Positions 1 to 9,893 of a DNA stretch of 64,000 nt are shown here, one piece after another. The DNA comes from Dichetophora obliterata. Lineage: Eukaryota; Arthropoda; Insecta; Diptera; Sciomyzidae. Position 1 is the stretch's first letter. Each line of letters starts with the position of its first letter. The notes beneath the pieces were generated by a model that was given only the letters and a program-made list of their open reading frames with translations, ran no database searches and was not told the DNA's origin. The DNA lies in the NCBI GenBank assembly GCA_963920525.1, contig OY986439.1, forward strand, positions 31,336,319 to 31,400,318. Direction: 5' to 3'. Both the position numbers and the translations under genes were made by a program.

Positions 1-39
1 AACATTTTGATAAACAGAACCTGTCGTAAGCGTCTTGAA

Positions 40-960
40 AAAATGTTCCATTGTTCACCACCTATTTTTCATTGTCCTTCGTCTATTACTTATGTTAAAT
101 TTTGCATTGACCATTGATCATTTTCTATGGTTTATTGTCTGTTGTACATTATATTTTGCCCATTGGCCATTGTCTTTTACCTATAGCTTTTTATTTTTGT
201 TTGCCCTTCTTCACTGTTCTATATTTATTAACTACTGCATATTGTCTATTTTGCATCAGCCAGTTCCCATTCTCCATTTTCCATTGCTCATTGTCTATTA
301 TACATTGTTTATGGTCTATTTCCAACTGTGCACTTTTAATTGTCCATTGTCCATTGTCCATTGCCCATTGTCCGTTGCCATCATACAATAGGGTATATTA
401 TACATTCATATCCCATTATCTAGTGTCCGTTGTTAATTTTCCATTTTCATTGACAATTATCTATTAACCATTATTAATTTTCTATTACCATTGCCCATTG
501 ACCATTGCCTATTACCCATTTCCCATTGACCATTATGTAATATCCATGGTGCATATACATTGTGCATTGTCAATTGATCACTGACTATTGCCCATTATCC
601 GATATTATTCCCCATTCAGTGTTCATCGACTTTCATTCATTGTTCCTTGATCATTTTCATTGTTTATTACCAATCCATTGCCATTTATCTATTGCCCAAT
701 GATCTTTGTCTATTATTGAATGTCCATTGCATATGGTCATCTACCCATAGCTACCCATTATGCAATATCCATGGTGCATACACATTGTGCATTGTCAATT
801 TAACATTGACTATTACCCACTATCCAATATCATTGCCATTCAGTGTTCATCGAATATTATTCAGTGTTCCTTGATCATTTTCATTGTTCACTTCCCATCC
901 ATTGCCTTTTATCTATTGCCCAATGACATTTGTCCATTATTTGAAGAGTGTTTATTCAAA
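40..960 (+). repeat. Degenerate CCCATTG heptamer array 1
   Basis: Low-complexity DNA built from a 7-bp unit, CCCATTG, with many one-base variants (TCCATTG, CTCATTG, CCTATTG, CCCATTA). Because 7 is not a multiple of 3, the array reads through all three plus frames as a repeating P-I-A-H-C-P-L heptapeptide with few stops, which creates meaningless long ORFs. Within it, about 533-710 is repeated at about 755-940, with a spacing near 222 bp, so the array has also grown by longer duplications. No gene is supported here. Confidence 0.9.
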
Positions 961-1552
961 AGGTCTCACTCAAACTTTTTTAAAAAGCTGTTTTTGCTAT
1001 AGTTTAGCATTTCAAATATTGAATCCTTTGTACAAATAAAAAAATTAAGAAAATCGTAAATATTTGCAATATTTTATGTTTCTGTTAAAAATAGCCTATT
1101 TACATATAGTCTCATGAATATTGAAAAATTGCTTTTGAAGATATTAATTTTTAGACAAAAAAGTCTAATATCCATACAAACTTTCAGTGTTTGCAAAATA
1201 TTTTATCAAAAGGGCCTGTTAAATTTTTTTTAAAGACTTAATTACAAATGCTATTTTAGCTAAGGAATTGATTATTCATTGAATGAAAGTTCTTAATAAA
1301 TCCTTATCACTATAATGCGAAACCGACGAAGAGTGTGAACGTATTGAGCCCGTTTAGGGCAGTTACGTATTTAGTAAATTAGTTATTTGCAAGAAAACTA
1401 CTTATGAATAATTTATTGCTCTATTCTGTGCATGCTCACATCATACATTAGCTGTGGGTAGATATATATAACTGCGTTAAGAAAGTCTCAGAACTGTATG
1501 CAAAACAAAAACTACACTTTTTTAGTTTTCTTTAACTTCATAAAATGTTGAA
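961..1552. other. Unannotated AT-rich spacer
   Basis: I see no coding signal, no mobile-element ends and no clear repeat between the first heptamer array and the start of the duplicated segment. Confidence 0.6.
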
Positions 1553-1599
1553 ATAAGCCCTTTTGAACTGAAACTCCTCTTTAAATGTCAATTGCATAT

Positions 1600-2745
1600 A
1601 GGTCATATACCCATACCACATTGCTAATTGCCCATTGCCAATTGCCCACTGCCCGTTGCTCATTGTCTATTGCCCTTTGCTCATTTTCCACTGCCCATTT
1701 CCCATTGCCCATTGCCAATTGCCCATGCCAATTGCCCATTTCCCGTCGCCCATTGCCTATTTCCTCTTTTGCGCATTGTCTATTGCCCATTGCACATTGG
1801 CCTTTTCCTTTTTCTCATTTTACATTGCTTATTATTCGTTGTTATCAATTGTCCATTTTCTATGCATGGTCCTTTGTGCATTTTTATAATTTTTTCATTC
1901 TCTATTATTCATTGTCCATTGGCTATTCCCATTGCCCATTGTCCATTGTTCATTCCCCATTGCCTTTTTCTAATTGCTCATTGCTTATTGACCACATCCC
2001 ATTGCCAAAGCCCATTGCCCATTGCCCATTGCCCATTGCCCATTGTTCATTTCCCATTTCCCATTACTCATTGCTCTGTGCCCACTGTCCATTGCCCATT
2101 GACGATTGCCTATTGCCCATTCCTCATTACACATTGCCTATTGACTATTGCTTATTGCCCATTGCCCATTTCACATTATGCATTGCCCCTTTCCCTTTGC
2201 CTATTCCCCATTCCCCATTGCCCATTCCCCATTGCCCATAGCCAAAGCCCGTTGCCCATCGCTCACTGCCAATTGCTTATCATCCTTGACCATTGCCAAA
2301 GCCCATTGCCCATTTCCCATTGCAAATTGCCTATTGCCCATTGACGATTGCCCATAGCCCACTTCCCATTGCCCATTGCCCATTGCCATTTTCCATGCAT
2401 GGTCCATTGTCCGTTGTTATCCATTTTTCATTAACCATTTTCTATTTTCCATTTTCCGTTCTAATCCATTGTTCACTATCCAATCAACTATTCAATGTTT
2501 GTTGACTATAGTTCATTGTTCCTTGTTCATTTTTTTTTTTTTGTTGTCCATTTATTATCTTTTGCCTATTGTCTAATGCACATTGACCATAAATCATTTT
2601 CTTATGTCCATAGCCATTGTTTACTTTTCATTTTTAATTTTTTATTGTTCATTGTCCGTTGCCCATTCTGCATACTTCATTCTCCATTGTTCATTTCGTA
2701 TTGTCCCATTAATTGTCCATTGTGTTTACGACACGTACAAGTGCA
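1600..2745 (+). repeat. CCCATTG heptamer array 2
   Basis: Dense heptamer array with the same unit and variants as the array at the start of the window. It contains a non-heptamer island near 1800-1900 (around the motif TCTATGCATGG) that recurs at about 2390, 6830, 7570 and 8280. The array therefore has a higher-order structure as well as the 7-bp period. It lies upstream of the first CheA-like gene. Confidence 0.92.
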
Positions 2746-2930
2746 AATATGTTCAAGTGTGTTAAAAGATTTGTAAAGTGATATGAATGTTTTTGATCAA
2801 TTAAAATCATTACGATTGCATGTAGTTCAAAGATAATCGACATCATTTTTATAACATTTTAATATTCCCATATGTATTTAGCAATATTTTTATCATTAAC
2901 GTGTATTAGCATTGGCAAGCCTTTACTTAT

Positions 2931-2938
2931 TATAAATA
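2931..2938 (+). promoter_or_regulatory. TATA box of CheA-like gene 1
   Basis: TATAAATA lies 60 bp upstream of the start codon. The same motif sits at the same relative position upstream of the second copy. A start near 2961 would leave a 5' leader of about 30 nt. Confidence 0.65.
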
Positions 2939-2990
2939 CGGCTAGATACGATTAGTTTGTCATAGCATTGTTCCTCTACCAGTTTCAAAC

Positions 2991-3687
2991 ATGCTTTTTA
3001 AGTTTCTTTACATCTTTGGTTTCATCCTGATCGGTAGTTTTGCTCTTCAATTGGTAAAAAAAAGCATTATTTTTTTCTTAAAATTACAGTTTAAAAACTA
3101 TTTCATTTATATAATATTTTTTCAGAGAAATTGGGAATACATATTTCTTGATATCTACTCGAACTCTTCGGACGAGTCTAAAATCAAAATTGATTTGCAA
3201 GTAGTGCGTCTTAGACGAGGTGATTACGCTTTATCGGGATCTTTAGTCATATCTATCGACTTTTCTGAGGAAAACTTTGTGTGTAAAATTTATTACTTAA
3301 ACAGAAAGATTAAATATTATTACCTAATGTTAATTTTCATTCTTTATATTATAGATTGAAATGTTATGTTATCGAAGCGCCTCTGGAAACAATCAATATA
3401 AGTTGCTACCCTATAAGGTTGAAAAACAAACGGTGATAAAGTTTTTGGACAATTTTTACAAAAACTCATTTGCAAAAAGCCTAGCAAACTGCTCAAATGC
3501 ACCACAGGCTGAGGGCAGAAATCCACCAGTATTTAAAAGAGCAATATACAAGTTCGAAAAGTGTGTAATATCGACAGATGGACTTCCTAGCCATATGCCG
3601 CCAGGATACTATAAAACCCATGTTCTTGGCACCGGTCCTATTGAATGGTTCATTAAATACCTAGTGAAAGTAGAGACAAAATTATAG
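2991..3687 (+). CDS. CheA/CheB-like DUF1091 secreted protein, copy 1 (3 exons)
   Basis: Three exons, 2991-3053, 3126-3278 and 3355-3687, join in phase 0 to give 182 codons. Introns of 72 and 76 bp have GT..AG ends (GTAAAA..TTCAG and GTGTGT..TATAG). Exon 1 is almost exactly a signal peptide (hydrophobic MLFKFLYIFGFILIG). The mature part starts R-N-W-E-Y and carries DUF1091 features: I-D-L-Q-V-V, Y-K-L-L-P, an N-C-S-N motif, L-P-x-H-M-P-P-G-Y-Y and a final E-W-F-I-K. DUF1091 proteins (CheA/CheB and relatives of flies) are small, secreted, often made in gustatory or male-specific cells, and related to ML-type lipid-binding folds. The protein differs from copy 2 at 34 of 182 positions by my count. 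One cysteine conserved in copy 2 (Y-S-N-C) is serine here, and a new cysteine appears in L-C-Y-R. The start is fixed by the TATA box and by alignment with copy 2. CheA rather than CheB is an inference. Confidence 0.82.
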
Positions 3688-4652
3688 TCACAAATTTGCA
3701 CTTTATCTTGGATATAACGTTGATTGCACTCTCACCATAAAAATACCTAAATGCACGTTCTTATTTTTAGCTTAGCCAGAACTCACCATCAAATGCATTT
3801 ATGTATTTATATTTATTCAATTCTACTTCAGAGCAAAAATGCTTTTTGTGCTAATTAAAGAATTTTTTTTAAAATATGTATAAAAATATTCATAGAAATT
3901 TTTAAAAAATATGTATTTAAATTGCAAGGAACCTAAAAAGCACAAAAGAGGAAATTTATTTGCATTAGATAAACAACAAAAAGTTTCCTAAGAAATTGTC
4001 GAAGAGTTTTAAGCATGGATGCGCATCGGCGAGGAATTTGTGTAGTCAGTTTTTGAAAATTTAGTTAGAAATAGTAAACATTGTTTATCCAACATAAAAT
4101 TTTGAGAATGCATTAGGAATGAATGCCTCAATACGATAAGATTTTCAAAGTGCCAAAAAATAGTGATGCTGACCTTGAAAAATGGGAATGAAAATTTTAG
4201 TGGTCAAAAAATTTAACATTTTTCTTGAAAATGTTTGTAAAAAAGGACACCACAATAAAGAGCAATTCAAGATCTTTAAAATATGTCCTAAATTATTTTC
4301 TTGTAGGACTAACGGTTTAAAAGATATAGTTGTTTGAGTACATGTCCAAATGACAATTTTTGTTTTTCTTTATAATTTTTTACTGTGTATTACTGCAAAA
4401 AAAAATTGAAAATTATAAAAAAAATATGCAAATATTTTTTGTTTTTAAAGTACTATCCACGTGCAAAGACCAAATTTTTGCAGAAATGTGAGTTTCGAAA
4501 AGCGTCCGATTTGACATGGAATAACCGATATATGGGATATGAAAGATGCAACACATTATTTTGTATTAAAATATAGAAATGGAGCACAATCAATGATTTT
4601 AGGTAAAATTTGAACATCGTGTTTTCAATAGTTATCAGGTATATAACTTGTT

Positions 4653-5061
4653 TTAGGTGATTAGGGATATCCTTTACAGCCTTGGCTTCTGACACCATTC
4701 AGAGAGGCAATTGCTTGTAAAAAAAGCGTCGATTTAGTACTGCACACGCAAAGGGAAGAATAGTCGTCGAGCGCACTTTTGGTGTTCTAAACCCGTCTTT
4801 AGGTGTCTTATATCGGAGCGAGGGCTGCACCATGATTCAGTAAAAACAGCTAGAATAATAAATTTATGTTGTGCTCTCCACAATATACGATTACATTATA
4901 ATGTGACTGATGAAGATATTTCAATACCATCATATGTAGAAGACGACAGTGATAATAGTTTTATTGGTGATTTCACTGTTGATGAAGCTAATGAAATAAG
5001 AAACAGACTTTTACAGTATTTTAAATATTTTTTTATTTCAATGTTTTTTAATATACCTTAG
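4653..5061 (+). pseudogene. PIF/Harbinger DDE_Tnp_4 transposase fragment
   Basis: Translation across shifted frames gives the C-terminal third of a Harbinger transposase. It begins with L-G-D-stop-G-Y-P-L-Q-P-W-L-L-T-P-F, holding one catalytic Asp, followed by H-A-K-G-R-I-V-V-E-R-T-F-G-V-L with the catalytic Glu, then C-C-A-L-H-N-I and an acidic tail. A TAG sits directly after L-G-D (4662-4664) and at least one further frameshift follows. The N-terminal half is not recognisable. Host-genome Harbinger transposases cut and paste DNA and need the Myb-like partner encoded opposite. This copy is dead. Confidence 0.75.
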
Positions 5062-5276
5062 TTTATTGTGACTAACCAAAGCAATTTATTAAATAAAAAT
5101 AATTTTTAATATCAAAGTAAAAAGAATTCATCGAACAATATAAAAAATTAGAGGAGCATAAAAAAAATTATTTAACTATTTAAACGTTGTAATTCTAACT
5201 CTAGAATTTTTTTTTTTTAAGTTTTTGTTTTGAGTTTGTCTATTATTATTGCTTTTATTTCTAAATTGTGTTTTTT

Positions 5277-6100
5277 CTATTCTTCCAACTGTTCTTGCAG
5301 AATTTTTGTGTGCTTTATTTTACTTTCACTTATTTTTGATAAACTCTTCCTTATATGCCTCTTAGTTTTGTAGTTTTCTTCATTTTGGTTTTTTATTTCT
5401 TCCAAAGTTTTATTTACCTTTGCTGCTAGACTTTTCTGCACGGAGATCTGCTCATTTTGATGGTCAACACGCCTTCTCTTTTGGGGTGTGACGACTTGGA
5501 GCTGCAAGCAGCAACGTTACAATTTTGATCAGAGCTGTTTTGATCTACGTATGCTGCCTCATGAATGCATTCTGCTGGCTGTTCCAAATCAAATTCAATT
5601 ATTTCTTCAATAATTTCTTCTCCAATTTCAACACAATCAGCATTGAGCATTGAGTTGGGGTTTCCAAAACTATTAATAGTTGGAATGCCACCAATTGAGG
5701 TGTTAAAGTTGAGTATGTTGCTTACATCCTCTTCTATGGAACTTAGTGGAACTTCTTTAAAAGAGCCACCACCAGTTCCTCTAAGCTGCTGCTTGTTTTT
5801 ACATTTTTTCTTTTTTACACCGCATTTGAAATCTGTCAAAACCTAAAATCGTAAAAATTAGTGGATGTTTATTGCAACACACAAAGTTACATTACCTTCT
5901 TCCATCCTGTTGGATCTTTTTTAGGAGGCCCACATGTATTTAATCTCATTGCTAGGTTTTCCCAGAAATCGATCTATTCTACTGGAGCTCTCTGACTCAA
6001 TCCCTGTGCAAAGTCAGTATTTTTTTTTATCATTTCAACCAGTACCTCTAGTTGGCTTTTGTTGGTGTACTTTTGCTTCTTATTCCTCAAATAAAGCAAT
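5277..6100 (-). pseudogene. Harbinger Myb/SANT-like DNA-binding protein remnant
   Basis: On the minus strand a Myb_DNA-bind_5-type domain is split by a 53-bp intron (5843-5895, GTAATG..TTTTAG). The first exon contains S-Q-L-E-V-L-V-E-M, then a TAG at 5974-5976, then F-W-E-N-L-A-M-R-L-N and P-T-G-W-K-K. The second continues V-L-T-D-F-K-C-G-V-K-K-K with T-G-G-G. An acidic linker follows. Near 5460-5510 the frame changes to a lysine- and glutamate-rich, probably coiled-coil C-terminus ending at 5277. The stop and frameshift make it non-functional. In PIF/Harbinger elements this second protein helps bring the transposase to the element ends. Confidence 0.72.
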
Positions 6101-6439
6101 TTATAAGTTATTTTATATACATTTGCAAATCGTGTGGCAAAACTTACTTTTTTGTTCTATTATTGAATGTTAACACAGTTAAATATCAATACTGCGGAAT
6201 CAACAATGCAATTTAAAGTTGCGGAACAAAGAAATAACAAAGTAGGTAATGCAGTTTTATAATAAAGAATCAACAATGGATAATGGAATTTCCGCTCGGA
6301 AATATTGTGGAAATCCTGCAGAACGGAATCAACAATGAGGCCCATTGTAACAAATGGTTAATTTTTCTAAATAGGCAATTTTGTACAGAAACTCCTCATT
6401 TAATGTCAATTGCATATTTTGATATACCCTTAGCACATT

Positions 6440-8610
6440 GATATACCCATTACCCATTGCCCATTGTGCATTGCTCATTTTCCATTGCCTATTTCCATTG
6501 CCCATTGCGCATTGCTCATTGCCCATTGCACATTTCCCATTGTCCATTGCCCATTGATCATTTATCGTTGCCTATTGCCCTTGCCTTTGCCCATTGCCCA
6601 TTGTCCATTGCCCATTGCCCATTGTCCATTGCCCATTGCCCATTGTCCATTGTCCATTGTCCATTGTCCATTGCCCATTGCTCATTGCCCATTGCCCATT
6701 GCCCATTGTCCATTGCCCATTGCCCATCGCCCATTGCCCATTACTCATTGCTTATCTCTCACTGCAGATTGCCCTTTTCCCCTTTCTCATTGCCCTTTGC
6801 TTATTATTTGTTGTTATCAATTATCCATTTTCTATGCATCATTCATTGTGCATTTTTATAGATATTTCATTGTCCATTATCCATTGTCCATTGGCCATTG
6901 GCCATTGCCTATTTTCCATTGCCCATTGCACATTACTCATTGCCCATATCCAATTGCCCATTGCCAATTGTCCATTCATTGCCCATTGCCCATTACCCAT
7001 TACCTATTGCTCATTGGCAATTGCCCATTTCCCATTGCCCATTGTCCATTACCCATTACCCATTACCCATTACCCATTACCCATTACCCACTACCCATTA
7101 CCCATTGCCCATTACCCATTACCCATTACCTATTGCCCATTGCCAAATGCCCATTGCCAAATGCCCATCGCCCATTGCCCATTGCACATTTTCCATTGCA
7201 CATTTCCCATTGCCCATTGCCCATTTCCTATTGCTCATTGACCATTGCCCATGCATGGCCCATTGCCCATTGCCCATTGCTCATTGCTATTGCCCATTGC
7301 CAACTATCTATTGTCCATTGTCCATTGCCCATTGCCCATTGCCCATTGCCCATTTCCCATTGCCCATTGCCCATTGCCCAATGCCCTTTCCTTTTCATTG
7401 TCCTTTGCCCATTGTCCTTTGCCCATTGCTCATTGCCCATTGCTCATTGCCATTTCCCATTGCCCATTGTTCATTGCCCATTGCTCATTGCTCATTGCTA
7501 ATTTCTCACTGCAGATTGCCCTTTTCTCATTGCCCTTTGCTTATTATTTGTTGTTATCAATTATCCATTTTCTATGCATCATTCATTGTGCATTTTTATA
7601 GATATTTTATTGTCTATTGCATTGCACATTGCCCTTTTCGCTTTTCCCATTGCCTATTTTCCATTGTCCATTACCCATTGCTCATATCCAATTGCTCATT
7701 GCCGATTGTCCATTCATTGCCTATTGCCCATTACCCATTACCCATTGCCCATATCCAATTGCCCATTGCCGATTGTCCATTCATTGCCCATTGCCTATTA
7801 CCCATTACCTATTGCCCATTGGCAATTGCCCATTTCCCATTGCCCATTGCCCATTATCCATTACCCATTGCCCATTGTGCATTGCACATTGCCCATTGCC
7901 CATTGCCCATTTCCTATTGCTCATTGACAATTGCCCATTGCCAACTATCCATTGTCCATTGCCCATTGCCCGTTGCCAATTGCCCATTTCCCATTGCCAA
8001 CTGTCCATTGTCCATTGCCTAGTGCCCATTGCCTAGTGCCCATTGCCCGTTGCCATTGCCCATTGCCCATTGCCCATTGCACATTGCCCATTGCACATTG
8101 CACAATGCACATTGCACATTGCCTATTTCCCATTGCCAACTGTCCATTTTCCATTACCTAGTGCCCATTGCCTAGTACATATATCCCGTTGCCAATTGCC
8201 CATTGCGTATTACCCACCGCCTATTGCTTATTGGCCATTGCCCATTGCCCATTTCCCATTGCCCATTGCCCATTACCATTTTCTATGCATAGTCCATTCC
8301 CCGTTGTTATAAATTTTTCATTGTACATTATCCATTTTCTATTTTCCGTTGTTATCCATTGTTCACTATCCAATCACCCATTCGAAGTTTGTTGACTATT
8401 CATTGATCCTTGTTAATTTTTTTTTTCATTTCTTATTTTTTCGAATGCACATTGACCATAAATCATTATCTAATGTCCATAGCCATTGTTCACTTTTCAT
8501 TTTTAATTTTTTATTGTTCATTGTCCGTTGTCCATTCTGTATACTTCATTCTCCATTGTTCATTTCATATTGCCCAATTAATTGTCCATTGTGTTTGTAC
8601 GTGTCAAGTG
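6440..8610 (+). repeat. CCCATTG heptamer array 3, longest
   Basis: About 2.2 kb of nearly uninterrupted heptamers. Local patches are homogenised to particular variants, for example CCCATTA runs near 7045-7130 and TCCATTG near 6640-6670. A block beginning with TCTCACTGCAG at 6757 recurs at 7504, so a unit of about 747 bp has been duplicated. The array gives stop-free readings of several hundred codons that are artefacts of the 7-bp period. Confidence 0.93.
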
Positions 8611-8797
8611 CAAATATGTTCAAGTGTGTTAAAAGATTTGTAAAGTGATATGAATGTTTTTGATCAATTAAAATCATTACGATTGCATGTAGTTCAAAGA
8701 TAATCGACATAATTTTTATAACATTTTAATATTCCCGTATGTATTTAGCAATATTTTTATCATTAATGTGTATCGCCATTGGCAATCCTTTAATTAT

Positions 8798-8805
8798 TAT
8801 AAATA
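8798..8805 (+). promoter_or_regulatory. TATA box of CheA-like gene 2
   Basis: TATAAATA 62 bp upstream of the start codon, matching the position in the first copy. Confidence 0.65.
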
Positions 8806-8859
8806 CAGCTAGATTCGATAAGTTTTATCAATAGCATTGTTTCTCTACAAGCTTTAAAC

Positions 8860-9565
8860 ATGCTTTTCAAGTTTCTTTTCATCTTTGGTTACATCCTGAT
8901 CGGTAGTTTTGCTCTTCAATTGGTAGAAAAAAATCATTATTTTTAAAATTAAATCTTAAAATTACAGTTTAAAAACTATTTCATTTATATAATATTTTTT
9001 CAGAGAAATTGGGATTACATAGTTCTTGAAGTCTACTCGAACTGTACGGATGAGTCTAAGATCAAAATTGATTTGCAAGTCGTGCGTCGTGGACGTGGTG
9101 ATTACGCTATATCGGGATCTGCAGTCATATCCTACGACTTTTCTGAGGAAAACTTTGTGTGTAAAATTTATTACTTAAACAGAAAGATTAAATATTATTA
9201 CCTAATGTTAATTTTCATTCTTTATATTATAGATTGAAATTTTAGCTTATCGCAGCGCCTCTGGAAACAATCAATATAAGTTGCTCCCGTTTAAGGTTGA
9301 AAACCAAACAATGATAAACTTTATGGACAATCTTTACAAAAACTCAATTGCAAAAAGCCTTGCAAACTGTTCAAATGCACCGCAGGCTGAGGGCGGAAAT
9401 CCACCAGTAATTAAAAGAGCAATCTACAAGTTCGAACAGTGTGTATTATCGACAGATATGCTTCCTAGCCATATGCAGCCTGGATACTATAAAGCCCATT
9501 TGATTGGCACCGGTCCTATTGAATGGTTCATTAAATTTCTAGTGAAAGTGGAGACAGAAGTATAG
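8860..9565 (+). CDS. CheA/CheB-like DUF1091 secreted protein, copy 2 (3 exons)
   Basis: Exons 8860-8922, 9004-9156 and 9233-9565 join in phase 0 to 182 codons, with 81- and 76-bp introns whose splice sites match those of the paralogue at 2991. Exon 1 encodes the signal peptide (MLFKFLFIFGYILIG). The mature chain has three cysteines, in Y-S-N-C-T, A-N-C-S-N and E-Q-C-V-L. It also has the family's L-P-S-H-M-Q-P-G-Y-Y and E-W-F-I-K motifs. Length is normal for the family. The reading frame is intact, so I take it as functional. Because it keeps the first cysteine that copy 1 has lost, copy 2 looks closer to the ancestral form. The role in chemosensation or reproductive secretion is inferred from the family only. 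Confidence 0.84.
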
Positions 9566-9893
9566 TTACATATTGGAGCAATATCTTGGATATAACGTAC
9601 CTTGCACTCTCACCATAAAGATACCTAAATGCACGTTCTTATTTTTAGCTTAGCCAGAACTCACCATCAAATGCATTTATGTATTTATATTTATTAAATT
9701 CTACTTCAGAGCAAAAATGCTTTTTGTGGTAATTAAAGAATTTTTTTTTAAAATAAGTATAAAAATATTCATTGGCTTTTTAAAAAAATATGTATTTAAA
9801 TTGCAAAGGAGGAAAATTATTTGCATTAGACAAACAACAAAAAGTTTCTGAAGAAATGTCGAAGAGTTTTTAGCATGGATGCGCATCGGTGAG

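Larger units (their letters stand above)
1553..4034 (+). repeat. Segmental tandem duplication, copy 1
   Basis: This segment aligns end to end with about 6372-9893. The shared left boundary is near the motif GAAACTCCTC (1570 and 6390). It continues through the heptamer array, the promoter, all three exons, both introns and the 3' flank. Similarity stops just after the motif GCATCGG near 4030 and 9890. Copy 1 is about 1 kb shorter because its heptamer array is shorter. Confidence 0.88.
4035..6371. mobile_element. Decayed PIF/Harbinger transposon between the duplicated copies
   Basis: The interval separating the two copies holds both Harbinger proteins in convergent orientation: a DDE transposase C-terminus on plus (4653-5061) and a Myb/SANT-like DNA-binding protein on minus (5277-6100). 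I did not find convincing terminal repeats, so the limits are those of the non-duplicated interval. GAATCAACAATG recurs three times between 6195 and 6340 and may be near one end. The part 4035-4650 has no readable frame. Confidence 0.7.
6372..9893 (+). repeat. Segmental tandem duplication, copy 2
   Basis: Second copy of the segment at 1553-4034, in direct orientation. The extra length relative to copy 1 comes from heptamer-array expansion. Single-copy parts align closely, including introns and about 320 bp of 3' flank. Confidence 0.88.

Noticed and set aside
114..8312. Many long plus-strand and some minus-strand ORFs rich in His, Cys, Pro, Leu and Ile (or Met, Gly, Asn, Gln, Trp on minus)
   Set aside because: They are translations of the CCCATTG heptamer in different frames; no starts, introns or family motifs.
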